Of a DNA stretch of 64,000 nt, positions 45,001 to 54,808 are shown piece after piece (the first letter of the stretch is position 1; every line of letters begins with the position of its first letter). Where the stretch lies: the NCBI RefSeq assembly GCF_050379415.1, contig NZ_JBNRLS010000002.1, forward strand, positions 496,001 to 560,000, written 5' to 3'. The notes under the pieces are model-generated. The model made no database searches. It was not told where the DNA came from and worked only from the letters and a program-made list of their open reading frames with translations. The stretch comes from Marinobacter sp050379415. Lineage in GTDB: Bacteria > Pseudomonadota > Gammaproteobacteria > Pseudomonadales > Oleiphilaceae. Position numbers and translations under genes: made by a program.

Positions 45001-46548
45001 TCAGTTGGCCCCGGTCGCGCCGAACCGATCGTCCAGACGGGTCTCGATCCGCTCACGGACCATGGGGGCCAGCCTCCTCAGGCTGGCCTTTCCATCACAG
45101 GCGTCGCACCGGACGCCAATCACGAGCAGTGATGCGTCAGAACGGTTATTGAAGATCCCGGGTAACTGGGCAAGCTTGGCTCTCAGCTCATCGGCCTGCC
45201 AGAAACTTTCCACGTAATAGCCATAGGCAAGATACACCCTGGATTCGCTTTGCCTGTACTTAAGTGCAAGTCCGGTCAACGTTGTGTCACTCCCGGCTGG
45301 AACAGTGAAAGTCTGCTGGGGAAGCAGGAGATCGGCATCATAAAGTCGATTCGCATACTGGACGACTTCGCTACCGGGGCGTTGCTGGTTATAGGTGAAG
45401 AGACCGACATAGTATTCAGGCTGGGCTTGTCCAGGCTGCAATTCGTCCCGCTCAACAAAAACCCCGGTCGATTCCAGATCAGGCTGCTGGATGACCGGCT
45501 GCCACCCCCCGAGTGAACCCCGAAACAGGGGTAACCATTGTTCAGACGGAAGAAGTTCAAAGCCATGCCGATCAGAGCCCGTATAATCTGCTTCTGCAGT
45601 TGAGGATTCGACCGCCCATGCAAGGGTTACAAATGCCAAAGCAGGAACCAGTGAAAACCAGGCTTTCATACCCCCACTGTTCCCGGGAAGACCCCTTCCG
45701 GCTGAGCTTGCGGGCCTCTGCTCTTGCCTGTGCTCCAGATACCTTGCCAGCACAAACAACGGGACGAGTGTTCCTGCAAAGACCCACCAGCCGAAATAGT
45801 CATGCTCCCAGATCAGCGAGGAAGTCATGTTGGATTCATAACCAACATAGATAATCACAAACACCCGGATCCAGTTCGCAACCATGGCCAGCAGCGCCCC
45901 TGCCACCAGGAGAATCACCCGATCAGTCAGGCGCTGATAACTGAGTTCCGCATAAATGGTGGAAATCGTCAGGCCGACCAGGAGATAACGCAGCCCGGAA
46001 CAACCATGAGCGATCTCAAAGGCCCCCACCCCTGGAAAGTAAACAAACACGCCTTCAACGGTGAAATCGATGCCGAGTGCCGACAACAGTAGTTGGTTCA
46101 CCGCAACGGTGATCAGCTGCAACGGCCAGGACAGGTAATCCCACACCGGAATAGCGAAGATCAGCAAGCCAACGGGCAGGAAGAACGCGGACGCCTGTCG
46201 CCAGCCCCAAATCAACAACAGCAAACCGAGGAACAACGGAACCATTGCTATCTGCTGGAAAGCCTCGACAAAAAGGACACTGCCAGCAAGGTAGACAGCG
46301 GCTGCCAGGGCAAGAGGAAATAACCAGCCCGGATAAAACCCGTTGACCGGGCGGAGGATTCGCCATTTGCGCACGGAGAGCACCACGCAAACGAGCAGAA
46401 CAAGAAAGCCGTGGGAATAGGATTCGTCGAACTTCTGCCAGCGGCTGAAAAGCACCTGGAGAGCTGGCCAGACAGCAATCCCGGCTCCAGCCAGAAGAAC
46501 GACCGGTAATAGCCATGGGGAATGCCGCTGGAGTGTGGAACGATCCAT
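45001..46548 (-). CDS. xrtA: Exosortase A with C-terminal EpsI domain
   Basis: This integral membrane transpeptidase-like protein sorts PEP-CTERM proteins. Of 515 residues, about 1-265 form eight or so membrane helices with the catalytic triad: Cys183 (IAHGCSGLRY), Arg228 (ANWIRVF) and His249 (WEHDYFGW). Residues about 300-515 are a periplasmic EpsI domain, fused in one polypeptide. XrtA is associated with EPS loci carrying prsK/R/T, matching the neighbours. No PEP-CTERM substrate is encoded in this window. It follows the GNAT-like gene with an 11-base gap and is convergent with the PA14 gene. Confidence 0.92.
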   Translation of the reverse strand: MDRSTLQRHSPWLLPVVLLAGAGIAVWPALQVLFSRWQKFDESYSHGFLVLLVCVVLSVRKWRILRPVNGFYPGWLFPLALAAAVYLAGSVLFVEAFQQIAMVPLFLGLLLLIWGWRQASAFFLPVGLLIFAIPVWDYLSWPLQLITVAVNQLLLSALGIDFTVEGVFVYFPGVGAFEIAHGCSGLRYLLVGLTISTIYAELSYQRLTDRVILLVAGALLAMVANWIRVFVIIYVGYESNMTSSLIWEHDYFGWWVFAGTLVPLFVLARYLEHRQEQRPASSAGRGLPGNSGGMKAWFSLVPALAFVTLAWAVESSTAEADYTGSDRHGFELLPSEQWLPLFRGSLGGWQPVIQQPDLESTGVFVERDELQPGQAQPEYYVGLFTYNQQRPGSEVVQYANRLYDADLLLPQQTFTVPAGSDTTLTGLALKYRQSESRVYLAYGYYVESFWQADELRAKLAQLPGIFNNRSDASLLVIGVRCDACDGKASLRRLAPMVRERIETRLDDRFGATGAN

Positions 46549-46559
46549 GTCCGGATTCT

Positions 46560-47510
46560 CTACCTTGAGTCCTTGATGCGGTATAGCAGTTTGAAAAGCC
46601 GGCTGCGCACCAGCATCAGCGATACCAGGGGTGTTCGAACGGTTGCGAGTTTTGCCTTGTAGTCTTCATTTTTTCCCCCGCCCGCGAGCAGATCAAAAGC
46701 TTCAACTTCGCGGTTGTCGAACGCCGCTTCGATACTGTACCCAAGATGCAGCGTACCCAAGGCCAGCTTTTTATGGAAATTCTCCACAAACCCGGCCTGC
46801 AGGTTATATGCCACATTTCTATACAGAACATTGTAGAGCACAGAAACCGGTCTGCCCGAAACGCAAAGCACCGAGAGTTCCGGCCTGCCGCCCTCGTGAA
46901 CAATATTCCTCAGAAACTCCTGATGAAATGCCAGACTGGTCTCGTTGAAACAGGGCTGACCCCAGCGGTCACGATGGAAATCATTCAACAGTTCAAAAAA
47001 TGAGACAAGTTTGTCAGGCCACCAGTTCCCGATAGTCACACCGCCCACCTGCTCCAGGACCGAACGACGGTTGTACAGCCTTAAACGTGTACCACTGCCC
47101 AGCCTCGCCAGGTAGTCGCTGAAAAGGCCATTCGTCTCAATGGCGTAGGCAACATCGTCGCCAACTCGCCGAACCAGGCACTGGCGTTCTCCGGCCAAAT
47201 CTAAAAGAGCGCGGACCGCGGGTGCGTCCTCCTGCATGTCAGCGAGCACCGCTTCACTCCAATCCACAGAAAATATTGCATCGGGAGTAGCAATGGGAAG
47301 GCTGTTGTACTCAGTACGGGGCGTGGAGAGCCGGCGATAGTTCGTGCCGATGAACTGCAGGCAGGTTACGGGCAAAACGCCCTTGTACCTGTAGCGGTCA
47401 AGGTAGAGCCCCGAGCAACCCCGGCCTTCACTCACGAGTTCGAAACCCGGGGTCGATCCCCAGTACTTCCACCAGGCATCCTGCCAGGCTCTGGTCAGAA
47501 AAAGATTCAT
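46560..47510 (-). CDS. GNAT/FemAB-like acyltransferase, XrtA-locus type
   Basis: This 316-residue protein has two GNAT-like halves in the FemAB/Acetyltransf_6 style (segment EFLRNIVHEGGRPELSVLCV, then NLQAGFVENFHKKLALGTLH). It probably transfers an acyl or aminoacyl group to a polysaccharide or lipid; substrate unknown. I chose ATG 47510 (MNLFLTRAWQDAWW) because AAGGA lies ten bases before it. A TTG at 47552 would extend the N-terminus by 14 residues. It is first in an operon with xrtA and divergent from the 1493-residue gene. Confidence 0.72.
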   Translation of the reverse strand: MNLFLTRAWQDAWWKYWGSTPGFELVSEGRGCSGLYLDRYRYKGVLPVTCLQFIGTNYRRLSTPRTEYNSLPIATPDAIFSVDWSEAVLADMQEDAPAVRALLDLAGERQCLVRRVGDDVAYAIETNGLFSDYLARLGSGTRLRLYNRRSVLEQVGGVTIGNWWPDKLVSFFELLNDFHRDRWGQPCFNETSLAFHQEFLRNIVHEGGRPELSVLCVSGRPVSVLYNVLYRNVAYNLQAGFVENFHKKLALGTLHLGYSIEAAFDNREVEAFDLLAGGGKNEDYKAKLATVRTPLVSLMLVRSRLFKLLYRIKDSR

Positions 47511-47628
47511 GTTTGCGTCGTCCTTGAGTAAACCGCTGACAAGGCCTGTCAATAAACCTTACAAGCTGCGGCTGCACGCAGATTACGGTCGAGCATATCA
47601 CATTGTATTAAGGCCTGAAGTGCTTGAC

Positions 47629-47643
47629 TGGCAAGAAAGATGC
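47629..47643 (+). promoter_or_regulatory. Sigma-54 promoter of the 1493-residue protein gene
   Basis: TGGCAAGAAAGATGC matches the sigma-54 consensus TGGCACGN4TTGC with one mismatch in each box and the correct 12-base spacing between GG and GC. The predicted start is near 47655, 43 bases before the ATG at 47698. PrsR, a sigma-54 activator about 7.5 kb upstream, is a natural candidate regulator; no PrsR site was confirmed. Confidence 0.65.
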
Positions 47644-47697
47644 TCGCTATCCAGGGGGAAAAGGAATTACAAAAAGTCTTGAGGGAGGCAACCAGGC

Positions 47698-50600
47698 ATG
47701 CGTGATTTCCGGCTTCGTTATACCCTGCGTTTCATTCTGGCAGCGTGTTTTTTTCTGGCTACATTCGCCGTTCAGGCAGCGCCCAATTTGTTGGTGAGCA
47801 CATCCCCGGAGCGGACTGCTCCTCTTGCGCTCAGCGGTGCCCAACTCAATGATCTGGTGTACATTTTTGTGGCGCCGGAAACCGGGATAAAGCAAGTTGA
47901 TTTTTACCTGGATAATCCGCCTCCAGCCTCGCCACGAGTGACGGAGAGGCTGAAGCCGTTTGACTTCAACAGGACAGCGGCCGATCTCACGGCAATCCCG
48001 TTCGATACCAACTCCATTCCCGACGGTCAACACAGTGTTTATGCGCGTGCCACGTACACCGATGGCACCAGCGAATTACTGTCAGCAACTTTTACAGTCA
48101 ACAACTCTGCGCCAGCATTCTCCTTCAGCCAAACGAATCTGGATTTTGCACTGGAGGCGGGCAGCGGTTCTAAAACATTACAGGTGGGTCTGTCTTCATC
48201 AACATCGGGTGGTGAGACGTTCTTTATCTCCGATAATGCCAGCTGGCTGACAGTGCAACCCACCACCGGCACTGTACCCGAAACCCTCACCATCACCGCA
48301 AACCCGGACGGATTGAGCGCCGGCCAATATACAGCGACGGTAGAGGCTACCGGTACCGGCATTGCTACAGCTTACCTGACGGTTGACCTGACAGTGGTAC
48401 AACCCTCAAACAGTGCTTATTCATTGATGATCAGCACCTCGCCTAACCGCTCCGGTGCTACCGGGCTTAATGGCTCTACGGTTGCCGGGGATATCTATGT
48501 CTTCGTGCCCCAGCAAAGTGGCATGTCTCAGGTCAGGTTCTACATCGATAACCCTCAGAAATCAGGTACCCCCAACCAGACTGAAAATATGCCTCCCTAT
48601 GACATGGCGGGCACAGCACCGGACGACACAGCCTATCCTTATGACACCTCGATACTGATTGAAGGTAGCCATACCGTCACTGCGGTCGTGAGGGAAAGCG
48701 ACGGTAGCCTTCACGAGGTGACTGAGTTCTTCACTGTCGCCAACGACATGGCGGCGCTTTCCTTCAGTAACGCCAGCCTTTCCGGATCCCGGCACGTCGA
48801 TAATCCGGACCCCATTACGACAGGTGTCAGCCTGACCGCGAGCGATAACTCCTCCGCCAGCTTCTCAATTTCATCGAGCGCTGGCTGGTTGTCTGCCACC
48901 GGCAATTCGGCCACGACTCCGGCAACGATAACTGTTACTGCGGATCCAGCCGGGCTCGCCGCAGGCACCTACAGCGGAAAACTCACAGCCAGTGCCTCAG
49001 GGTACACGGCAGGAGAGCTCACCTATACGTTGACTGTTACCTCGGGCTCTCAGGGCATTCTGGCCAACCCTACCTCGCTGGTATTCAACGGTCAGCCTGA
49101 CTCTCCAATCTCCAGCCAGACCCTGAGCGTTAGTCACAGCGCCAATGAGAGTCAGGGTTTTACTGTGAGTACCAATATGCCCTGGCTCTCTGTGTCTCCC
49201 ACCAGCGGGACCACGCCCGAGAATCTCAGTGTACAGGTCGACAGCTCAGGCCTTACCACCGGTAGCTTCGACGCCACGATCACACTTACACCGAGCAGTG
49301 GATCAGCGATCAATGTTCCGGTAACCATGATCCTGTCCAGTAATGATAAGTGCGCACCGGTACCATGCAGCGACGTGCGCATTGATCTGCCCTATCAACT
49401 CACCTTCACCGAAGGTCAGGGTTACTACCCTGATTCCAATGGCTGGGGAACAGGGTTTACATGGCTCGATGAACCGGCCAGTGGGTCCGGGTATATACCG
49501 GCCAACCTGGAAATGAGCTTTTTCGAAGGTGTTTTGAAGTACACCACTACTTCCGGCATTTCATTCAAGAATATAAACAGCCAGGACAATGCCCTCGGAG
49601 TAGGTTTCGCGGCACCGAACCAGATCACACAGATTTCCACTGAAATTCTGAACGTTCCGGCCGGGAGCGGCAATTACGAACAAGCGGGACTCTGGTTCGG
49701 AAACAATCAGGACAATTATGTGAAATTGGTAGTCATCTCTACTCCCCAGGGGCTAAAGATTCACTACCTCCTTGAACTCGCAGGAAGCATCGCGACAGAA
49801 AAGAACATCACGGTAACTGGTCTTGCTGGAGCCGACGTCACACTCTCGATGATTGTGAATCCCTACAACCGGACTGTGGATCTGACCTACAAGGTCGAAG
49901 GTGGAACCACCAAGCAGGCAGGAACCGTGTCTCCCCCGGATGAATTCTTCAGCTTCGATGCCGCAGGAATAGATCCGGAGATTGGTACCCGCAGCTTTAC
50001 TGGTATTTTTGCAACTCACCGTAACGGTTCGAGCCCGATAACCTACCTGTTCGATGAGTTCACTATGGAAGCGGGGGGAGGCCCCCTCTCGCCCGAATCC
50101 GCAGTGGAATTCCTGCGTAAGGATTACAATATCGACTACCCGACCTCCATGGTATGGGGACCCGATGACCGACTCTATGTAACAGAACTGTTCGGCACCA
50201 TCCGCGCCCTCACTTTTGATGCCGATATGAATGTAGTGGACGATCAGGTCATCGAATCCCTGATTAACAGCGTAGGACCGCGCCTCACCCTGGGTATCAC
50301 CGTGTCGCCGAATGCAACAGCCGGGAACATGGATCTCTGGGTAGCTCACTCAAGCCCGTCCATTGATAATGGTGAAGTTAACTCCGGCATGGTCACCCGC
50401 CTCAGCGGCACAAACTTTGCGAATGTGGAACACCGAATCACCGGCCTTCCCCGCGCAATCGCCAACCATTCCATCAACTCCATTCATTTTGGCGACGACA
50501 ACCGTTTGTACATTGCTGTCGGGGGCAACACAGGTGCAGGCGCGCCGAACAGCTCGGCATCCGAGTTCGGAGACCGGGCAGAGCAGCCACTCAGTGCAGC

Positions 50601-52179
50601 TATCGTCGTAGCCGATGTATTCGCCGCATCGTTTGATGGCACTTGTGCGAATACCACGAACATGTACGGCCCGCCTCCCTGTGACGTGGTGCCTTATGCC
50701 ACTGGTTTGAGAAACAGCTACGACTTTGTATTCCACTCCAACGGCAAGATGTACGCCACAGACAACGGCCTTGGTGTTACCGGTACCTATCCGCCAAAAC
50801 CCGAACCAGTCTGTACCGGGCTCGCAAATACCGCCAGTTATCTGAACGGCGGACATAACCCCGGCGCACAACCAGACCTGTTACTGCTGATTCAGGAAGG
50901 CAAGTATTACGGTCACCCCAACCCGTACCGTGACGAGTGCGTGTTCAAGGATGGCAGCTACCAGAATGTCGCTCCGCTGCCCAATTATGAACCAGCTCTC
51001 TTCGATCTGGGGGAACACAAATCTTCCAACGCTATTATCGAGTACAGCGGCGCTCAAGGTTGTGTTGGCGACTACCTGAACGGACAACTGTTGATAACCA
51101 ACTATTCCATTGGTGATGACATTTTCCGTGTGCGTCTTAATGAAACCGGCGATGGCGTCATCGAAGGGGAGCCTCTGGTGACCGGTTTCAATGATCCGTT
51201 GCCAATGACCAGTAGCCCCGACGGCACCATTTTCGTAGGCCAGTTCGGTGGCGGCAAGCTAACATCGCTCAGCCCTGTAAGCCTGGGATGCTGGCTTACC
51301 CTGGCGCCCAGCCCGATCAGCATACTTGACGCCAGTGGCGCTTCTATCAACGAGAGGATGTACATGGTCGGTGGTAAAAATGCCAGCGGTCACCTGACCA
51401 CGCTCTTCATCTATGACGCGAACTCGGATAGCTGGAGCCAGGGCGCCAACCTGCCTGGTCCGGGGGTTGAAAATCCGGCTGTCGTCGCACTTAACGGCCG
51501 GATCTATGTGTTTGGCGGCTCAACCGCGCCCTTCTCCGGAGCGGTCGGCAATGCGGCCGTCTATAACCCGGCGAGCAACAGTTGGCAGACCCTGCCGCCG
51601 ATGCCGACCGCCCGCGGGGGCGCAACCGCCCAGGCTGTAAACGGGCTGATTTATGTAGTAGGCGGCATGGACAACAGCGGTGTATCCCTGGCCACAGTTG
51701 AAGTCTTCAACCCGGGCACAGGGACCTGGCAGAGTGCAGCGGGCCTGCAAACCCGCCGCGACAATCCCGGCTCAGCCGTGCTGAATGGGGAGCTGTATGT
51801 ATTCGGTGGAAGGGTGCGTAATTCTGATGGTTCCGCCCCGGAGCCAGCACTCTCTTCTGTCGAGAAGTACAGCGCCTCCACCAACACCTGGCAGTACATG
51901 ACTCCAATGCCCACAGGCAGGCGGGCCATGAGTGTTGGAACAGCTACCGGCAAAGTTCAGGTCATGGGCGGCGAGGCTAATCCCAATAGTATTTCCGGAG
52001 TCTTCGAGCAAAACGAAGAGTACGATCCTGCCACCAATAGTTGGCGCAGCCTGACCAAAGTGCCTACACCCAAACATGGCGCTGCGACAGCAACCATTGA
52101 CAATAAGGTTCATATTGTCGGTGGAGGCGTACAGACCGGTAACTCCTACACCAGCAGCCACGAGGTCTTGCAGTTCTGA
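47698..52179 (+). CDS. Large secreted multidomain protein (BACON-like, propeller and Kelch domains)
   Basis: This 1493-residue protein has a signal peptide (about 1-25, ending FAVQA) and a mosaic of domains. Two related modules of about 110 residues each begin LLVSTSPERTAPL and LMISTSPNRSGAT. Three BACON/Ig-like repeats contain SWLTVQPTTGTVPE, GWLSATGN and PWLSVSPTSGTTPE. A lectin-like beta-sandwich follows (about 560-800), then a soluble sugar dehydrogenase-like propeller (about 800-1190, containing PDDRLYVTELFGTIRAL), and a C-terminal Kelch propeller (about 1200-1490) of five or six repeats such as NGRIYVFGGSTAPFSG. No PEP-CTERM tail is present. A sigma-54 promoter precedes it and an intrinsic terminator follows. 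Function unknown. Confidence 0.85.
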   Translation: MRDFRLRYTLRFILAACFFLATFAVQAAPNLLVSTSPERTAPLALSGAQLNDLVYIFVAPETGIKQVDFYLDNPPPASPRVTERLKPFDFNRTAADLTAIPFDTNSIPDGQHSVYARATYTDGTSELLSATFTVNNSAPAFSFSQTNLDFALEAGSGSKTLQVGLSSSTSGGETFFISDNASWLTVQPTTGTVPETLTITANPDGLSAGQYTATVEATGTGIATAYLTVDLTVVQPSNSAYSLMISTSPNRSGATGLNGSTVAGDIYVFVPQQSGMSQVRFYIDNPQKSGTPNQTENMPPYDMAGTAPDDTAYPYDTSILIEGSHTVTAVVRESDGSLHEVTEFFTVANDMAALSFSNASLSGSRHVDNPDPITTGVSLTASDNSSASFSISSSAGWLSATGNSATTPATITVTADPAGLAAGTYSGKLTASASGYTAGELTYTLTVTSGSQGILANPTSLVFNGQPDSPISSQTLSVSHSANESQGFTVSTNMPWLSVSPTSGTTPENLSVQVDSSGLTTGSFDATITLTPSSGSAINVPVTMILSSNDKCAPVPCSDVRIDLPYQLTFTEGQGYYPDSNGWGTGFTWLDEPASGSGYIPANLEMSFFEGVLKYTTTSGISFKNINSQDNALGVGFAAPNQITQISTEILNVPAGSGNYEQAGLWFGNNQDNYVKLVVISTPQGLKIHYLLELAGSIATEKNITVTGLAGADVTLSMIVNPYNRTVDLTYKVEGGTTKQAGTVSPPDEFFSFDAAGIDPEIGTRSFTGIFATHRNGSSPITYLFDEFTMEAGGGPLSPESAVEFLRKDYNIDYPTSMVWGPDDRLYVTELFGTIRALTFDADMNVVDDQVIESLINSVGPRLTLGITVSPNATAGNMDLWVAHSSPSIDNGEVNSGMVTRLSGTNFANVEHRITGLPRAIANHSINSIHFGDDNRLYIAVGGNTGAGAPNSSASEFGDRAEQPLSAAIVVADVFAASFDGTCANTTNMYGPPPCDVVPYATGLRNSYDFVFHSNGKMYATDNGLGVTGTYPPKPEPVCTGLANTASYLNGGHNPGAQPDLLLLIQEGKYYGHPNPYRDECVFKDGSYQNVAPLPNYEPALFDLGEHKSSNAIIEYSGAQGCVGDYLNGQLLITNYSIGDDIFRVRLNETGDGVIEGEPLVTGFNDPLPMTSSPDGTIFVGQFGGGKLTSLSPVSLGCWLTLAPSPISILDASGASINERMYMVGGKNASGHLTTLFIYDANSDSWSQGANLPGPGVENPAVVALNGRIYVFGGSTAPFSGAVGNAAVYNPASNSWQTLPPMPTARGGATAQAVNGLIYVVGGMDNSGVSLATVEVFNPGTGTWQSAAGLQTRRDNPGSAVLNGELYVFGGRVRNSDGSAPEPALSSVEKYSASTNTWQYMTPMPTGRRAMSVGTATGKVQVMGGEANPNSISGVFEQNEEYDPATNSWRSLTKVPTPKHGAATATIDNKVHIVGGGVQTGNSYTSSHEVLQF

Positions 52180-52204
52180 TTGTTCAGTTCCAGGCCATCA
52201 AACA

Positions 52205-52236
52205 GAGGGGCTGACCACGGTCAGCCCCTCTTCTTT
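52205..52236 (+). terminator. Intrinsic terminator
   Basis: GAGGGGCTGAC (52205-52215) and GTCAGCCCCTC (52220-52230) form a perfect 11-bp stem with a four-base loop, followed by TTCTTT. It ends transcription of the 1493-residue protein gene and separates it from the flippase. Confidence 0.92.
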
Positions 52237-52302
52237 GAAAACAGCGGACTGGCTTGTAAGCTATACTCACCGCAAGGACCACTTTCACACGGATAGTACA
52301 CA

Positions 52303-53829
52303 ATGCGCGCCAAGCGGTTCGTAGCCAGTTCCCTCGCCCGGACACTGGAAACGGTTGTTGCCATCATCACCGGCCTGATCATGATGCCGTTGATGATCCG
52401 TATCCTGGGCGAAAACCTTTACGGCATCTGGATTGTAATCGGGAGCATAGTCGGGTCCCTTTATCTTTTCGATATCGGGATGTCTTCAAGTGTTACCCGT
52501 TACATCGCCTATGCGCTGTCACAAAAAGACCGGCGGCGCGCAAGCCAGGTGATGTCTACCGCTTTTGCCATCTATTCTGCCCTGTCTTTAATTATTATTC
52601 TTACGTCCGTCGTCATCGCACTTGGTGCAACGTTTTTCGTCGAGTCTCCTGAAAACACACGGCTGGTGCAGATTCTGATCCTGATTGTCGGGCTGAATGT
52701 CGCCGTCGAATTTCCTTTCAAGAGCTACGCGGGCATTGCTGGTTATCATCTCAGGCAGGATCTTCTCTCCTACTCCCGAATTGCGTTCAAGGTAATCAGC
52801 ACCCTAGTCATTGTCTGGTTGCTGTTTGAGGGATATCAGCTGATTGCCATTGCACTTGTGCAGCTGGCCTCGTCCTTCTTTTCCAATCTGGTATTTCGCT
52901 TCATCGCCCATTATCTGGAACCCGAGGTACGTCTCCAGCCTCGGCTCATTGATAAGGCTACCGTTAAAGAAATCTTCAGTTTCAGTGCCTGGGCTTTTAT
53001 TGTGGACCTGTCACGGCTGCTGAAAGAACGAGGGGATGTCTGGATGGTCGCGGCGTTTACCACACCTGCCTTGCTGACTGTCTATTATGTGGGAGTCCGG
53101 CTGGTGGAATATTCCAACCAGCTACTGTACAAGGCGTTCGGATTTACATTACCACTGTATACCGAAGCGGTTGCGCGAGAGGACGACGCTGAACTGGCTC
53201 GCAAGGTCCGAATGTTTTTGCGCCTTAACGCAATGGTAGCTGGCGGGTTACTTATCGGAGCCTACCTGTTTGGAAACGACCTGATTCGCCTGTGGATGGG
53301 AAGCGACTTCCAAAGCGCCGAAGCGTATCTTGTTCTGGTTGTACTGCTCTCAGCCAAACTGCTTGTATTTATTACCGCTCCATACAGTAATGTGTTGTTT
53401 GCCATCGCCAAACACCAGTATCAGGCCTATGTTTCGGCTACTGAGGCGGTTTCTTCCCTCATCCTTATTCCAGTACTGATTCATCTGATGGAGAAGCCTC
53501 TTCTTGCGGCTTCCATAGCCATCGCCTTACCCTTCCTGGTGACTCGACCGTTCATCATTCCCCTCCTTGTCTCGCGTCACAGCAGCGTCCCCGTGACCTT
53601 GCTGTACCAAACTGTTCTTCCTTTAGTCGCAAAGATTACTGTATTTGGACTGTTGTGGTATTTCGGCATCAGCTTTGCTGCCGGAGACCCGGGGTTGATG
53701 GAATTCCTTCTGTTCGCCGGAACCTTTGGCTGCAGTTATGCGATCTTTGCATACCTGCTCTTGCTGGATCACGAGGAACGCAATCTGCTCTTGTCCGGCA
53801 TTGGACTAAGAAAACAGACTCAGCCCTGA
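52303..53829 (+). CDS. Polysaccharide flippase (Wzx-like)
   Basis: This 508-residue integral membrane protein has about 12-14 helices of the MATE-like oligosaccharide flippase superfamily. It moves lipid-linked repeat units across the inner membrane. The N-terminal signature TVVAIITGLIMMPLMIRILG is typical. ATG at 52303. It is the first plus-strand gene of the polysaccharide region and ends exactly where the convergent glycosyltransferase gene ends (stop codons touching). Assignment to O antigen or exopolysaccharide is not possible here. Confidence 0.85.
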   Translation: MRAKRFVASSLARTLETVVAIITGLIMMPLMIRILGENLYGIWIVIGSIVGSLYLFDIGMSSSVTRYIAYALSQKDRRRASQVMSTAFAIYSALSLIIILTSVVIALGATFFVESPENTRLVQILILIVGLNVAVEFPFKSYAGIAGYHLRQDLLSYSRIAFKVISTLVIVWLLFEGYQLIAIALVQLASSFFSNLVFRFIAHYLEPEVRLQPRLIDKATVKEIFSFSAWAFIVDLSRLLKERGDVWMVAAFTTPALLTVYYVGVRLVEYSNQLLYKAFGFTLPLYTEAVAREDDAELARKVRMFLRLNAMVAGGLLIGAYLFGNDLIRLWMGSDFQSAEAYLVLVVLLSAKLLVFITAPYSNVLFAIAKHQYQAYVSATEAVSSLILIPVLIHLMEKPLLAASIAIALPFLVTRPFIIPLLVSRHSSVPVTLLYQTVLPLVAKITVFGLLWYFGISFAAGDPGLMEFLLFAGTFGCSYAIFAYLLLLDHEERNLLLSGIGLRKQTQP

Positions 53830-54771
53830 TTACCGGAGACGCTTCGGACGATCTTTCTCCCGGTAATAGGCGAAAATCCCCTGGAACATACCCAATTCGA
53901 TGGCATTCAGGTAATAGCGGTGGCTATCACCCAAGAATCTCCAAAGCTGTGTCTTAGTAAACAGGGTCAAAAGCTTCCGAAAAAGAAACCGTGGTACACC
54001 AAACCAGTGTTTGTAACCATCGAACTCCCGGTATAGGGCGGCCTTCCCTTTTCCCTGCCGATAGGCACGCCCCCTGAGCCAATCGATGGAAAGCTGGTTT
54101 GGTCTGATCTGATGATGAACCAGGGCGGAGGGTATGTACGCACTTCTGAAACCAGCCTCCGAAGCACGGAGCAAGAATTCCGTTTCGCTACCCATTGTGT
54201 AATTTGTACTTTGGGAGGGTCCGATCGACGGATCGAACGAATACCCGGCCTCAAACACCCTTTTCCTGACCGCCATGTTGGGCCCCCAGATTCTTCCAGG
54301 CCGAATCTCTCCCTCGGGCAAATCCCAGTCTGCAATCACATACGCTGAACGCGTAAAACCATTGTCCAGATCAATCCCCTCCTCCGGCTCCATACCTTCC
54401 GGAAACACGGGAAGAATGCGCCCTCCAAACAGATCAAACTCCGGAAGCCTTTTCGCCCCGGACCAGAGATTTAACAACCAGTCGGGATCGGCTATAACGT
54501 CGTCGTCCGTGAATACAACCAGTTGCCCTTCAACTTCAGGCATCGCCCGAAGTAGCGCATTGTTCTTGCCGGCAGTGACCTCTTCCAGGTAATTGACAGG
54601 AAGGGATTCAGAAAACCCGGACACCAGTTTCAACGTCTCAGGCCGGCAAGCGTTGTCCACAACAAAAACTTGCCAAGCCAGGCCATCGGTTTTAAGGCTC
54701 TGAAAGCTCAATAAGGTCTTGGCAAGAATCTCATCCCGGTTGTACGTGGCCAACACCACAGAAATGTCCAC
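53830..54771 (-). CDS. Family 2 glycosyltransferase
   Basis: This GT-A glycosyltransferase of about 313 residues has a nucleotide-sugar binding start DISVVLATYNRDEI, a DxD-like motif FTDDDVIADPDW and an acceptor region with TMGSETEFLLRASEAGF (ED motif equivalent). The start is taken at GTG 54771, with GAGG eight bases before it. An upstream GTG at 54819 lacks a ribosome site. It belongs to a run of three minus-strand GT2 genes facing the flippase. Confidence 0.85.
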   Translation of the reverse strand: MDISVVLATYNRDEILAKTLLSFQSLKTDGLAWQVFVVDNACRPETLKLVSGFSESLPVNYLEEVTAGKNNALLRAMPEVEGQLVVFTDDDVIADPDWLLNLWSGAKRLPEFDLFGGRILPVFPEGMEPEEGIDLDNGFTRSAYVIADWDLPEGEIRPGRIWGPNMAVRKRVFEAGYSFDPSIGPSQSTNYTMGSETEFLLRASEAGFRSAYIPSALVHHQIRPNQLSIDWLRGRAYRQGKGKAALYREFDGYKHWFGVPRFLFRKLLTLFTKTQLWRFLGDSHRYYLNAIELGMFQGIFAYYREKDRPKRLR

Positions 54772-54808
54772 TAAACTCGCCTCAACTGTCAAAAATCGAT
54801 TAGTACTT

